NCBI RefSeq assembly: GCF_000364225.2
Contig: NZ_AQFT02000001.1
Coordinates: 2,666,001 to 2,730,000 of the forward strand
Direction of reading: 5' to 3'
Source: Eubacterium plexicaudatum ASF492
GTDB taxonomy: Bacteria; Bacillota; Clostridia; Lachnospirales; Lachnospiraceae
DNA length: 64,000 nucleotides
Part shown: in pieces, positions 36,717 to 45,697 of the stretch
Layout of the letters: every line of letters starts with the position of its first letter
Numbering within the stretch: the first letter of the stretch is position 1
Notes under the pieces: model-generated
Told to the model about the DNA's origin: nothing
Database searches by the model: none
What the model saw: only the letters and a program-made list of their open reading frames with translations
Position numbers and translations under genes: made by a program

Positions 36717-37457
36717 TAAAAACTCCAGCAGCTCTTCGGAAAACACGTGTTTGCCGGGCATCTCATATATGTGACCATGTGCAGTCTCACCCGACCATCC
36801 GCTGCCGGCCGGAGCCATTGCAACTTCTGCCTGTGCCAGCATAGGCAGATCAAACACACTGTCTCCGGCCGCAGCCGTATGGCGCGCTCCGATATATTCC
36901 GTAAATCGTGTGACGGCCATTCCTTTATTCAGCTTCTTCGGAACGACATACACTTTTTCACCATTTGAAAACACATCTGTCCGACCAGGCTGCAGCTGCT
37001 GTTTTAAACGCCTGATCGTATCGTTGGCAAACCTGCATTTTGTAAATAGAAACAGCTGCCGAATATCCCGTACATCCAGTGTTCTGTTTTTTTCCTGCTC
37101 CAGCAATCGGGCCGCCTGCTCCAGTTCGGCCCTGCTTTCACGTACAAGCTGCAATGACTGTTCATACCAGGTCCGATCTATCCTTCCATTGACAAGCAGC
37201 ATGCCGCCGTTGCAGACCAGCGCATGCCGCAGCGCCCCGATGCCAAGTTCCACACGTCCATACTGTTCCATGGTTCTTGTCGTCACCGGTACGATGCGTA
37301 CATGCTTTTTCAGTTCAAGCAGCAACCGATAGGTCCTGGTTGTAAGAAACGAGACCTCACGTCCCTCATACATTTCCACATTTCTTTTGTCAGTCCCGAT
37401 CTCATGTTTATAAGAATACAGGAGCGTATTATCCAGATCCGTATAAAAAACGTCCAT
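36702..37457 (-). CDS. HAD-superfamily hydrolase
   Basis: A 251-aa phosphatase-like protein. Motif I is YTDLDNTLL with Asp7 and Asp9; the late GDSVFDLPML is motif IV, and NKGMAVTRF supplies the motif III lysine. The insertion between them looks like the Cof/sucrose-phosphatase C2 cap. It overlaps the repeat at 36551-36716, whose end encodes the final Leu-Glu-Arg-Val-stop. It lies 16 bases after telA on the same strand. HAD phosphatases are part of the metabolite-making set described for Ter systems, so it probably belongs with the PRTase and aldolase genes near 53-56 kb even though it is separated from them. Confidence 0.88.
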   Translation of the reverse strand: MDVFYTDLDNTLLYSYKHEIGTDKRNVEMYEGREVSFLTTRTYRLLLELKKHVRIVPVTTRTMEQYGRVELGIGALRHALVCNGGMLLVNGRIDRTWYEQSLQLVRESRAELEQAARLLEQEKNRTLDVRDIRQLFLFTKCRFANDTIRRLKQQLQPGRTDVFSNGEKVYVVPKKLNKGMAVTRFTEYIGARHTAAAGDSVFDLPMLAQAEVAMAPAGSGWSGETAHGHIYEMPGKHVFSEELLEFLLERV

Positions 37458-37473
37458 CTGTCAAAGCCTTTCT

Positions 37474-38622
37474 TTATTTTTTATCCGGCATATGGTACAT
37501 CTCGTTAAATTCCCGCTTGATATTTTCAAGACGCACCTGATCTTCCATGCGCTGTTTTCTGGCCTGATCCTGAATCTGCCTTGTTTCTTCTATCCCGGAT
37601 ACAATCGTTTTCCATGTCGTCTCCAGTGTTTCGATTTTAATGGAGCTGCCGGAGGCCAGCTGCGCCGTATATTTTGACTGTTCTACCGTATTGCGTGCAT
37701 TTTTAATCAAAAGCTCGTTTGTCTTTTGATCAAGCGCGGACATCGCCTCTGCCTGCACTTTTTGTCTTTTCAGCATAATAGCCTGTGCAAGCGCCTGTTT
37801 AAATACAGGAAGCGTAATAATAAATGCGGAATTAATTTTTCGCACAAGATTCATATTGCTGAATTCCATTGTTTTGATCATCGGAATCGACTGCATGGCA
37901 ACACTTTCCGCCGTGCGCAGATCCTGCGTACGCTGCTCCAGCATCATCAAAGCCTGATTCAGACTTGTCAGTTCAAACTGAATGGACGTATCACCGGTAG
38001 ACGCCATATCCGATTCCCTTTGTGCGATATACTGCTGCAGCTCCCTGCATCCCTGCTCTCCGGCCAGAATATAGCGCACCAGTTCATGATAATAATTTAC
38101 ATTCGCCTCAAACATCTGATTCAGGTTCCGGTTGGACTCTTTAATCTGCGATTCATACTGCTTAAGCTGTACATAAATTTTGTCCACTTCATCGCCCATC
38201 GTATGATATTTATCCAGGATTTTTTCCAGCTGCTTACGCATATTTCCAAACAGTTTTTTAAACCGTCCGGGATTTTCCTGAATTTCGTCAATATCAAACT
38301 GATCCATAATTTTAGCAAGCGTATGAAGCATCTGACCGGAATCGTCGATCTGCGACATACTCATACTGTTTAATACGACGTCCGACGCTTTGGAAATCTC
38401 TTCCGCAACTTCCGCTCCAAAAGAAACAATCGTCTCCAGATTATGAACTTCAATCGTACTCGTCAGCGCATCCACCTCTTCGGAGCCGACAAGTACTTCG
38501 TTCATCTGCGCTCTGTCAGCTGCAATGTCATACTGCTCTACCACTTCTATTTCATTTTTAGCATCTGCCGATACCGTAGCCGGCACTGCCCCAGCCATTG
38601 TCTTACTAAAATCCAATCCCAT
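37474..38622 (-). CDS. telA: TelA family toxic-anion resistance protein
   Basis: A 382-aa soluble, mostly helical protein of the TelA/KlaA family (B. subtilis YceH is the counterpart). Long coiled-coil stretches fill residues about 60-370, including MRKQLEKILDKYHTMGDEVDKIY (only its ends matter here) and a conserved late ETLETTWKTIVSGIEETRQIQ-like run at about 325-350. The ATG at 38622 follows AAAGAGGG. It lies 12 bases after the YceG gene in a four-gene unit YceG-trypsin, YceG, TelA, HAD. Tellurite resistance is the name-giving phenotype, but the native role is thought to be a wider envelope-stress response. Confidence 0.93.
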   Translation of the reverse strand: MGLDFSKTMAGAVPATVSADAKNEIEVVEQYDIAADRAQMNEVLVGSEEVDALTSTIEVHNLETIVSFGAEVAEEISKASDVVLNSMSMSQIDDSGQMLHTLAKIMDQFDIDEIQENPGRFKKLFGNMRKQLEKILDKYHTMGDEVDKIYVQLKQYESQIKESNRNLNQMFEANVNYYHELVRYILAGEQGCRELQQYIAQRESDMASTGDTSIQFELTSLNQALMMLEQRTQDLRTAESVAMQSIPMIKTMEFSNMNLVRKINSAFIITLPVFKQALAQAIMLKRQKVQAEAMSALDQKTNELLIKNARNTVEQSKYTAQLASGSSIKIETLETTWKTIVSGIEETRQIQDQARKQRMEDQVRLENIKREFNEMYHMPDKK

Positions 38623-38634
38623 TTTTTTCCCTCT

Positions 38635-40932
38635 TTACTTTCTTCTTTTAAATAATTTATCACGCCATGTAAGATGTGTCTTAAGCAAAGGGCTTTCCAG
38701 ATTCGGTACATGCAGGTCATACATATACTCACCGATCTGGTGCTCTTCCATTAGTTTTCGGTTAAAATATTTCTCGACATTCCGGTAACCGGTCGGCACA
38801 AAAAAGACAACGTCAAATCCGATTCGATTTAAAAACGCAGTGAAAATAGAATCTTCCTGAGAAATCATCGCCTCGGTCGTATGAATATAGATCAGTTTTG
38901 GATTCTTTTTCGTAAAGTCAAATTTCTGAATCAGACGAACGATTTCCTTTGGCAGATTGAGCACCGTCGCGATAATCGTATACTCCGTTCCGTTTTCAAA
39001 CGTTCCCCGGATGACCTTCTGTTCGATCAGCAGTTTTAATTTGTCCAAAATATAATCCTGTGTTTCTTCTCTTAAAAATCCATACGGATAACTGGCGTGG
39101 GCTTTGATTTTATCTTTTGCAAGCCTGCCGTTTTTATAAAACTCCGCGGCATATGCACGCATCGGATTCGCATCGGTCGGACTGATAAACGGCGCTGATT
39201 TGATAATAAACGTATCTTCCGTGATCAGTTCTCTGACCGACCGCCAGTACTGCGGCACCAGCCCGTCTTTCACGCCTGACACCTTCGCAAAAATGACCGG
39301 AATATGCACTTCCTTTTCGGCGGTGCAAAAACTGGGCCTGTATCTGACCTCTTCCTTCCAGAGAATGCCAATCTCTTCATACATCGTCTGCAAAATGACC
39401 GTATGCGCCTTTTCATACTGTTTCTCCCGGTAAATGCCGCTGTCCTGATACAGCAGCGTATCCAGCTCCCGCTCCGCATGGTAAGCGGCGGTACCGATAA
39501 CCACATCGGTCTGCTCCTGCGGAAACGTCCGGATATCCAGGCACTGTGGCCGATGCATTTCATACAGCAGCGGATCTTTCAGACAGCCGGTACGATCTTT
39601 ATTCGGGCACAATATAAGCACATCTACGGGAAGTCGCGCCAGCAGGCTTAGAAACAACGCTTCGTTATCATCCCTGCATCCGCCCATATAAATAAAACAG
39701 GCGGTATCCGTCTCTTTCCGGTCTGCAAACAGCTTTGCCTGGTATCTTTTCAGCCAGCAAAGCACATAGACCGCCTGGTTGGTCATTCTGTTCAGATTTT
39801 GCTGTTCCTGACCTTCCCGCTCTGCTTCCATCAGCATTACATCGACAAATGCCCGGACCATCATCCGCTGCAGTTTTGGCTGCGCCGGATAACGAATATT
39901 GGAAGACAGATCCATAATCAGCTGCTCCGTCTTCGTGTAGTGATTTCTTTTTATCTGCGCAATTTCCTCCATCGCAGGGCGTCCGATGCTCTCATTTACA
40001 ACAACGGTCTGCCTTCCGTTATTTTTTAACTCCACATAAAACCGATACAGTTCATTCGCATAAGTAACTTTATCTTCAACACCGTTGATTTCGATAAAGC
40101 AGTTATAATAAAACTTTGGATCATCGCCCCGCTGTGCCGCGTTCTTTTTTATATCCGAAAGCCCGCTGCCTTCGATCCATGCATTGGTGCAATTGACCTG
40201 TTCCGGCCGCTGTCCATACAGCCGTTCCCTGTTCGCCGTTTCCTGTATATCTTCCCGTATTTTTTTGAGTGAAAACTGCTGCGGAAACGCCTGCATTCCC
40301 GGCATTTTAAACTCCATTGAACGCTGCGAGAGTCCGTCCAGCTTTAAATAGCCCGCGTCTCCCGCATACTGCAGCAGCACGACGTCGCAACCGGCATTGG
40401 ACAAAATGGATAAAATCATAAGCTCATACTGACTGACCGTTCCCTCATATAAAATCTTCGGCACACGGTTTTCTCCAAGCTGATTGACAATCCGTTCAAA
40501 CCTGTAATACAGCCAGCACATACATTTAATGTATGCATTTTTTAACATATGCTCTGTCTTTCCCTCTTTTTGCATTAAAAACAGCGCATCATACAGGCTC
40601 AGCGCAACATTTTCCCGCTGATGGTCGTTCATCCGCGGCAGCCATTTTTTCAGTCCGGCTCCGATAAAGCCGGTACTCAACTGAAATGCCGATCCCATAA
40701 CTTCCTGATAATAAGCCAGATTTTTTTCATCCGGATTGCGCAGTTTTCCTTCGATAATCACACCGCATATTCTCGCAGCCTCATAATACGCACGGATAAA
40801 TGCTTCGATCTCCTGCGAATACCCGTTAATTCTGTAAAAATAAACACCTGTTCGTTCCCGTTCGTTCAGTTTTTTAAAAAAGTCATCCGGACTTTGCATT
40901 TTCATATGCCCAAACACTACTGTCACCTTCAT
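38635..40932 (-). CDS. yceG: YceG family protein (Ter/Tel system)
   Basis: A 765-aa protein of the family that sits between TerD/TerC and TelA in Bacillus (YceG is about 540 aa, so this copy is longer). Recognisable segments are CWLYYRFERIVNQLG (about residues 152-166), the alpha/beta block ILSNAGCDVVLLQYAGDAGY, and a late ADVLILCPNKD-like repeat of the same kind (ARLPVDVLILCPNK). No catalytic motif is known for the family. The annotated ATG overlaps the end of the upstream gene region; a GTG seven codons in has a better AAGGTGA site, so the start is uncertain. The block around residue 150-230 is homologous to part of the next gene. Confidence 0.88.
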   Translation of the reverse strand: MKVTVVFGHMKMQSPDDFFKKLNERERTGVYFYRINGYSQEIEAFIRAYYEAARICGVIIEGKLRNPDEKNLAYYQEVMGSAFQLSTGFIGAGLKKWLPRMNDHQRENVALSLYDALFLMQKEGKTEHMLKNAYIKCMCWLYYRFERIVNQLGENRVPKILYEGTVSQYELMILSILSNAGCDVVLLQYAGDAGYLKLDGLSQRSMEFKMPGMQAFPQQFSLKKIREDIQETANRERLYGQRPEQVNCTNAWIEGSGLSDIKKNAAQRGDDPKFYYNCFIEINGVEDKVTYANELYRFYVELKNNGRQTVVVNESIGRPAMEEIAQIKRNHYTKTEQLIMDLSSNIRYPAQPKLQRMMVRAFVDVMLMEAEREGQEQQNLNRMTNQAVYVLCWLKRYQAKLFADRKETDTACFIYMGGCRDDNEALFLSLLARLPVDVLILCPNKDRTGCLKDPLLYEMHRPQCLDIRTFPQEQTDVVIGTAAYHAERELDTLLYQDSGIYREKQYEKAHTVILQTMYEEIGILWKEEVRYRPSFCTAEKEVHIPVIFAKVSGVKDGLVPQYWRSVRELITEDTFIIKSAPFISPTDANPMRAYAAEFYKNGRLAKDKIKAHASYPYGFLREETQDYILDKLKLLIEQKVIRGTFENGTEYTIIATVLNLPKEIVRLIQKFDFTKKNPKLIYIHTTEAMISQEDSIFTAFLNRIGFDVVFFVPTGYRNVEKYFNRKLMEEHQIGEYMYDLHVPNLESPLLKTHLTWRDKLFKRRK

Positions 40933-40944
40933 TCATTGATCTTT

Positions 40945-42279
40945 TTATGAGCGAAATCCCTGTATAAACAGATTGATACTTTCGTATCCGACAGCCAGAT
41001 TAATATTCTGCCCTCTGTCAAATCCGGCCGTACTGATTCCAATCACCTCTCCATACATGTTTAAAACCGCTCCTCCGGAGCTGCCATGCGAAATCGGCGC
41101 CGTAAACTGTATCATATCAACGCCGTCAATCGTACGGAACCCGGAAATAATGCCATCCGAAATCGAATTAAACAGTCCAAGCGGGCTTCCGATTGCCGCA
41201 ACCGCCTGACCGCGTACTAATTTTTTCGGACCCTCATAAATCGGAATCGGCTGCAGACGCCTTGCAATGCGCAGCAAAGCCAGATCCAGCCTTGTATGAT
41301 ATTTGATCAGCTCGTCGGTCTCATACACGGTATCATCGTTTTCAATGCGAACCGCATAAGAAGCTCCGCCCCTGACCACATGGTCATTTGTAAGTATGTA
41401 TCCATCCGTTCCGATCATAATGCCGGAGCCGGTAGACATCACGTCCCCGTTTTCGTCATGTACAAGAATAAGTACAATCGACGAAGCAAGCGCCGCAAGC
41501 TGCTCAAAGCTTTTTTCCTGTCTCTTCATCGATGACGGCTGTCCGGTCGACACACGTCCTGAGCGGTTCCGCTGTGGGATTTTCACAACAATTTTCTCTG
41601 CCTGCTGCTTCAAAGGCGCAACAGGCAATGACTGAAATGCACCCAGGCACACTTCCTGCGACAGACTTTTCAGCTCGTTTTGCGTCAGGTCCCCGCCGCT
41701 TTGCAGAAGCATTACATCACACCCTGTCTGCGCCAGCAGATAATAAAAAAAATACTCCTGTTCGTTTACAACATTATCCGCCACAATTTTTATGCGAGTG
41801 TCCGTATTCCACCGTTTGCATCCGGCAAGTACAAAATCAAACCGATACAAAAGCTTTACGGTAAAATTTCTGCATATCGACTCCGTTACCCCCGCTTTCC
41901 CGGAACAATACTTTTTCAGTGTTTCTTCACAGGCTGCCCCAAGCCGGACTGCAAGCGCCCCCGTACTTACTTTCGTACAGATTCCCTGCTGCCGCGCCGC
42001 CCGCCAGCGATCGTAACACTGTGTATAATACATAATGTCTTCCGGTGCGGACAATGCCGGCAGCGCGGCGACCCTTTGATAAAACAGTTCTCCCTCCCGC
42101 ATCCGGCCGGTCAGCGTATCATCCATCCAAAGCAGCTGTCGTTCGAACTGTGCATTTCGGCCAAGCATGCGCACAAAACAGCCATCTTTGCCGGTTTCAT
42201 GGCAGGCTGCAAAACTTTCCATCGAAGTTATTATCGCTCTTTCCATCCCGTTTTCCATCCTGATTTTTTCTGATTCCAT
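40945..42279 (-). CDS. YceG-like domain fused to a trypsin-like serine protease
   Basis: A 444-aa protein with no signal peptide or membrane segment, so presumably cytoplasmic. Residues about 60-230 resemble the N-terminal part of the adjacent YceG: VKLLYRFDFVLAGC and LLAQTGCDVMLLQSGGD align with YceG's WLYYRFERIV and LSNAGCDVVLLQYAGD. Residues about 255-444 are a complete chymotrypsin-fold (S1C/HtrA-like) protease with His300 (TNDHVV), Asp332 (RLDLALLRI) and Ser401 (HGSSGGAV); no PDZ domain follows. The start is unsure: ATG 42279 has no ribosome site, while Met12 has AGGATGG before it. It heads the YceG-TelA-HAD unit, 12 bases before YceG. Confidence 0.88.
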   Translation of the reverse strand: MESEKIRMENGMERAIITSMESFAACHETGKDGCFVRMLGRNAQFERQLLWMDDTLTGRMREGELFYQRVAALPALSAPEDIMYYTQCYDRWRAARQQGICTKVSTGALAVRLGAACEETLKKYCSGKAGVTESICRNFTVKLLYRFDFVLAGCKRWNTDTRIKIVADNVVNEQEYFFYYLLAQTGCDVMLLQSGGDLTQNELKSLSQEVCLGAFQSLPVAPLKQQAEKIVVKIPQRNRSGRVSTGQPSSMKRQEKSFEQLAALASSIVLILVHDENGDVMSTGSGIMIGTDGYILTNDHVVRGGASYAVRIENDDTVYETDELIKYHTRLDLALLRIARRLQPIPIYEGPKKLVRGQAVAAIGSPLGLFNSISDGIISGFRTIDGVDMIQFTAPISHGSSGGAVLNMYGEVIGISTAGFDRGQNINLAVGYESINLFIQGFRS

Positions 42280-42306
42280 TATTTTATCACATGCTTCGCG
42301 ATTTAT

Positions 42307-42342
42307 CCAGAGCGTGTCTTAAAAATCATTTCCGCGATCTGC
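42307..42342 (-). repeat. Solo end of the 36.5-kb palindromic repeat family
   Basis: These 36 bases match the right end of the 36551-36716 element (read as its complement) with about four differences. The matched part runs from AGAGCGTGT through AAAAATCATTTC to GCGATCTGC. It overlaps the 3' end of the permease gene and supplies its last codons and stop. Confidence 0.65.
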
Positions 42343-43144
42343 GCATATAATTTCCGATATTTGTTATGCAAACCAGTGTCACCGTCAAAAACCCACCGGG
42401 AAAGAGTACGACCCACCAGGAATTGTGCAGCAGCGCCTTCTCTGCCAGCGAAAGCATACTTCCCCACGATACCGTCTCGATCGGCAGGCCGATGCCCATA
42501 AAGCTGAGCGCTGCTTCCGCTGCAATTGCGCTGCGGATATTCATAACGGACATAAACAGGATGGAAGGCAGAAAATTCGGCAGCAGATGCGTACGCAGCA
42601 CATAAAAAAAGCTGCCGCCCATACACCGGGCAGCAAGAATATATTCACGATTTCGAATTTGCCGCACCTCGGTACGGACAATCTTTGCCATGCTCATCCA
42701 GCCTGTTGCACCGATTGCAAATGCAATGCTGCAGACATTTGCCTGCCCAAGCGCTGCCTGCAGTAAAATAACAAACAAAAGCCCCGGCACACCGAACAAA
42801 ATCTCGGTCATGCGCATCAGCAGCGCATCCAACCACGCTGGCGCACTGCCGCTGGCGGTTCCGATCAGAACCGCCAATACAAAAGAAATCAGCGCCGCTT
42901 CCACTCCAATCCACAGGGAAATCCGGCCGCCATACCAGATCATCGAAAAAATATCTCTGCCAAGCGCATCCGTACCGAATAAAAATTCCCTGCATGGGGC
43001 CAGATCATAATGTTCCAAATCCGGATACGCAGGATCTTTTGTCATAATAAGCTCACAACACAGGCAGCAAACTACAATTAAAAATAAGACAACCGCCGAA
43101 ACAACCGGTTTCTTTGATTTTTTATACGTTTGTCTTATACGCAT
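42326..43144 (-). CDS. Peptide/nickel ABC permease, DppC/OppC type
   Basis: A 272-aa inner-membrane subunit. The N-terminus (KSKKPVVSAVVLFLIVVCC) is the first helix, followed by the family block LFGTDALGRDIFSMIWYGGR. The late SFMGIGLPIETVSWGSML is the DppC signature, and the EAA-like loop is AARCMGGSFFYVLRTHLLPN. It is the last gene of the operon SBP, fused ATPases, DppB, DppC. Its C-terminal residues and stop are encoded inside the solo repeat end, so the original terminus may have been replaced. Confidence 0.92.
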   Translation of the reverse strand: MRIRQTYKKSKKPVVSAVVLFLIVVCCLCCELIMTKDPAYPDLEHYDLAPCREFLFGTDALGRDIFSMIWYGGRISLWIGVEAALISFVLAVLIGTASGSAPAWLDALLMRMTEILFGVPGLLFVILLQAALGQANVCSIAFAIGATGWMSMAKIVRTEVRQIRNREYILAARCMGGSFFYVLRTHLLPNFLPSILFMSVMNIRSAIAAEAALSFMGIGLPIETVSWGSMLSLAEKALLHNSWWVVLFPGGFLTVTLVCITNIGNYMRRSRK

Positions 43145-43169
43145 ATCTTTTCCTTCCCTTTTTCCCTTT

Positions 43170-44117
43170 CTATCGGAGCTCCCCTATACGCGGATCTATC
43201 TTTTCATTACATATCCGGGCAGCCATACTGCTTAATATCACCACACTGCCGGAAAGCAGACTCAGCAGCATCAGCAGATTGTAGTCTTTATAGCGCGCAC
43301 TTTCATAGGAAAGCGTACCGATACCCGGATAAGAAAATACCAGTTCCACCATATACGTACCGCCCAGAATGTGCGATACGGACATTGCCATCAGACTCAG
43401 ATACGACGGAAACACCGTCCGCAGACAATGTCTGAAAAAAATGCTCTGCTTTTTTAATCCTTTGGCCTTTGCAAACAATACATAATCCATCCGTACTTCT
43501 TCCAAAATCCGATTACGTATCAGATATGCATAATACCAAAGATGCACAAGCACAACGACTGTGAGCGGAAGAACCAGATGATGCAGACGGTCCCTGAAAT
43601 CCTGCTCGCCTCCGATCGTATAGGCACCACTGGCAGGAAACCACTTCAGCCGGACCGAAAAAACAAGAATCAGCAACAATGCCAGCCAAAACTCCGGTAT
43701 ACAGCTGATCACCGTACCTGCCCTGCAAATCACACGGTCTGCCAGACCGTCCTCTTTCCACGCACAGAAAATACCTAGCAGCAATGCAAATATAAAAATC
43801 AGAACAAATCCGATGCCGCCTAACAACAGCGTATTGCCAATCCGTGCACCGATCACTTCCGTCACGTCCATTTTATACTTGTAAGAAATGCCAAAATCTC
43901 CATGTAGCGCACACTCCAGCCAGCGGACATACTGCACGCCGATCGGGTCATGCAGACCGAGCCTTTCTTCGGCCTGCTCCCGCTGCGCGCTGCTCATCTT
44001 TTCCACACGATCGCCGTAATAAGAGACAAGCGGATCTCCGGGCGTCAGTCTGGCTATGTAAAACACCAAAACAGAAAGCAAAAAGATACTCCATAAGAAA
44101 GATAATCCCTTTTTCAT
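43170..44117 (-). CDS. Peptide/nickel ABC permease, DppB/OppB type
   Basis: A 315-aa inner-membrane subunit. It has the classic LARLTPGDPL-type segment (FYIARLTPGDPLVSYYG), GDFGISYKYKMDVTEVIG after the first periplasmic region, and the EAA loop FAKAKGLKKQSIFFRHCLRT. Six helices are visible. It is 25 bases from DppC and 15 bases after the ATPase gene, so the operon is tight. Cargo may be short peptides or nickel; the pattern does not discriminate. Confidence 0.93.
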   Translation of the reverse strand: MKKGLSFLWSIFLLSVLVFYIARLTPGDPLVSYYGDRVEKMSSAQREQAEERLGLHDPIGVQYVRWLECALHGDFGISYKYKMDVTEVIGARIGNTLLLGGIGFVLIFIFALLLGIFCAWKEDGLADRVICRAGTVISCIPEFWLALLLILVFSVRLKWFPASGAYTIGGEQDFRDRLHHLVLPLTVVVLVHLWYYAYLIRNRILEEVRMDYVLFAKAKGLKKQSIFFRHCLRTVFPSYLSLMAMSVSHILGGTYMVELVFSYPGIGTLSYESARYKDYNLLMLLSLLSGSVVILSSMAARICNEKIDPRIGELR

Positions 44118-44132
44118 CGTGTACGGTTCTCC

Positions 44133-45696
44133 TTATCTGATACTGTACTCCGCAGCGGATGCCTCTAAAAGCTGTCTGGTATACGGATGTTTCGGATGTG
44201 CAAACAGTTCCACCGTCGACGCGCATTCTACCATTCTGCCCCGGTACATGACCCCAATCCGGTCACACAGCAATTTCACAAGTGCAAGATCATGCGCGAT
44301 CAGCAATACGGTAAATCCATATTGCCGGTGCAGCTGCCGAAACTGCTGCACAACCTGCGCCCGCGTGCGTATGTCCAATGATGCGAACGGTTCATCCGCA
44401 ACAAGCAGCTTTGGCTCCGCTGCAAGCGCTCTTGCAATTGCCACACGCTGTCTTTGTCCGCCGGACAGTTCTGCCGGATACCGATCCGGCTCCTGGTTAT
44501 CCAGTCCGACCGCATGCATCTGAAATTCCGCCTCGGCACGCTTCGACCCTCTTTTCGGTTCCGTATGCCATATTTTCATCGGTTCCGTAATAATGTCGCA
44601 TATTTTCATGCGCGGATCCAGGCTGGAACCGGCATCCTGAAAATAAGATGCCTTTCTTTTTGCAGCATACGTCGGTTGCTGCGATACGCCTTTTTGTTGC
44701 ACGTATCAATTCCTTTATAAAAATACTGCCGGCATCCGGCCAGTGCAGATTCATAATACAGCGGGCCGTTGTAGATTTTCCGCAGCCCGACTCTCCGACC
44801 AGTCCGAAAATCTCACCCCGGTAAATCTGAAATGACAGATCATCGACAGCTTTGATTCTCCTCTTTTTCGTCAGCGGAAATACACAGGAAAGGTGCCGGA
44901 TATCCAGCAGCAGTTCCGCTTCCGGCTTTGTCTTCGATTCGGTTCTGATTTGCAGCGGCTTTTCAAAAAGCTCCGCTGCGGCGCCGGTTGTTCTTATTTC
45001 GCCCTGATGCATAACCGCCACACGATCCGCTATCTGTGCGGCCGCCTTTAAATCGTGTGTCACAAACACAACCGCCATACCCAGCTTTTTTTGTATATCC
45101 GTTAACAATTCCAGAATCTGTGCCTGTATTCTTGCATCCAGCGCCGTCGTCGGCTCATCCGCCAGCAAAATGTCCGGATTGCATGCAAGTGCGGCTGCCA
45201 GTACCGCACGCTGAAGCATTCCCCCGGAGAACTGATGCGGATACTGCTTCATACGCTCCCTGGGATGGTCAATTCCTGTCATCCGCATCAGCTCCGCCAC
45301 ACGTTCCTGCAGCTGTGGCTTTTTCATTTCCGGATGATGCGCTTTTACAGCTTCCGCAATCTGCGCCCCGATTTTTATAGAAGGATGCATCGCTGCCATC
45401 GGATTTTGCAGTACCATCGAAACGGCCGTTCCACGCAGCTTTCGCATTTCCCGTTCCCGACAATGCGTGATGTCCCTGCCGTTTATAAAAATGCTGCCCG
45501 CCATCATTTTCGCATCCGGCGGCAGCAGCTTTAAAATGCTTTTGCACAAAACCGTTTTTCCGCAGCCTGACTCCCCTACTACGGCCAGTATTTCCCCTGG
45601 CCGCAGCGAAAAGCTCACATTCCGTAACACCCGCACTTCGCCATTGGGTGTGAAAAAGCTGACCGACAGATTGTTCACTTCTAACAGCGCTGCCAT
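44133..45696 (-). pseudogene. Fused double peptide ABC ATPase (DppD-DppF type), two frameshifts
   Basis: One gene encoding both ATPases of the importer. The start is ATG 45696, one base after the SBP stop. Domain 1 has Walker A GESGCGKTVL, signature FSGGMLQRAV and Walker B DILLADEPTTALD. Domain 2 has Walker A GESGCGKST, signature LSGGQRQRVAIARA and Walker B LLVADEPFASLD. Between Walker A and signature of domain 2 the frame slips twice: one base is missing from the run 44719-44723 and one from 44640-44643. Repaired, it reads SIFYKGIDTCNKKAYRSN and then LIFQDAGSSLDPRM. About 520 aa results. As written domain 2 is lost from the first frame. Confidence 0.9.
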
Positions 45697-45697
45697 G

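Noticed and set aside
37726..38373. A 215-codon open frame antisense to telA
   Set aside because: Shadow of a well-conserved gene on the other strand.
27937..42279. A dedicated tellurite-resistance determinant
   Set aside because: The name comes from a plasmid phenotype. Gene content (TerD, TelA, YceG, PRTase, aldolase) fits a general chromosomal stress system, so no tellurite claim is made.
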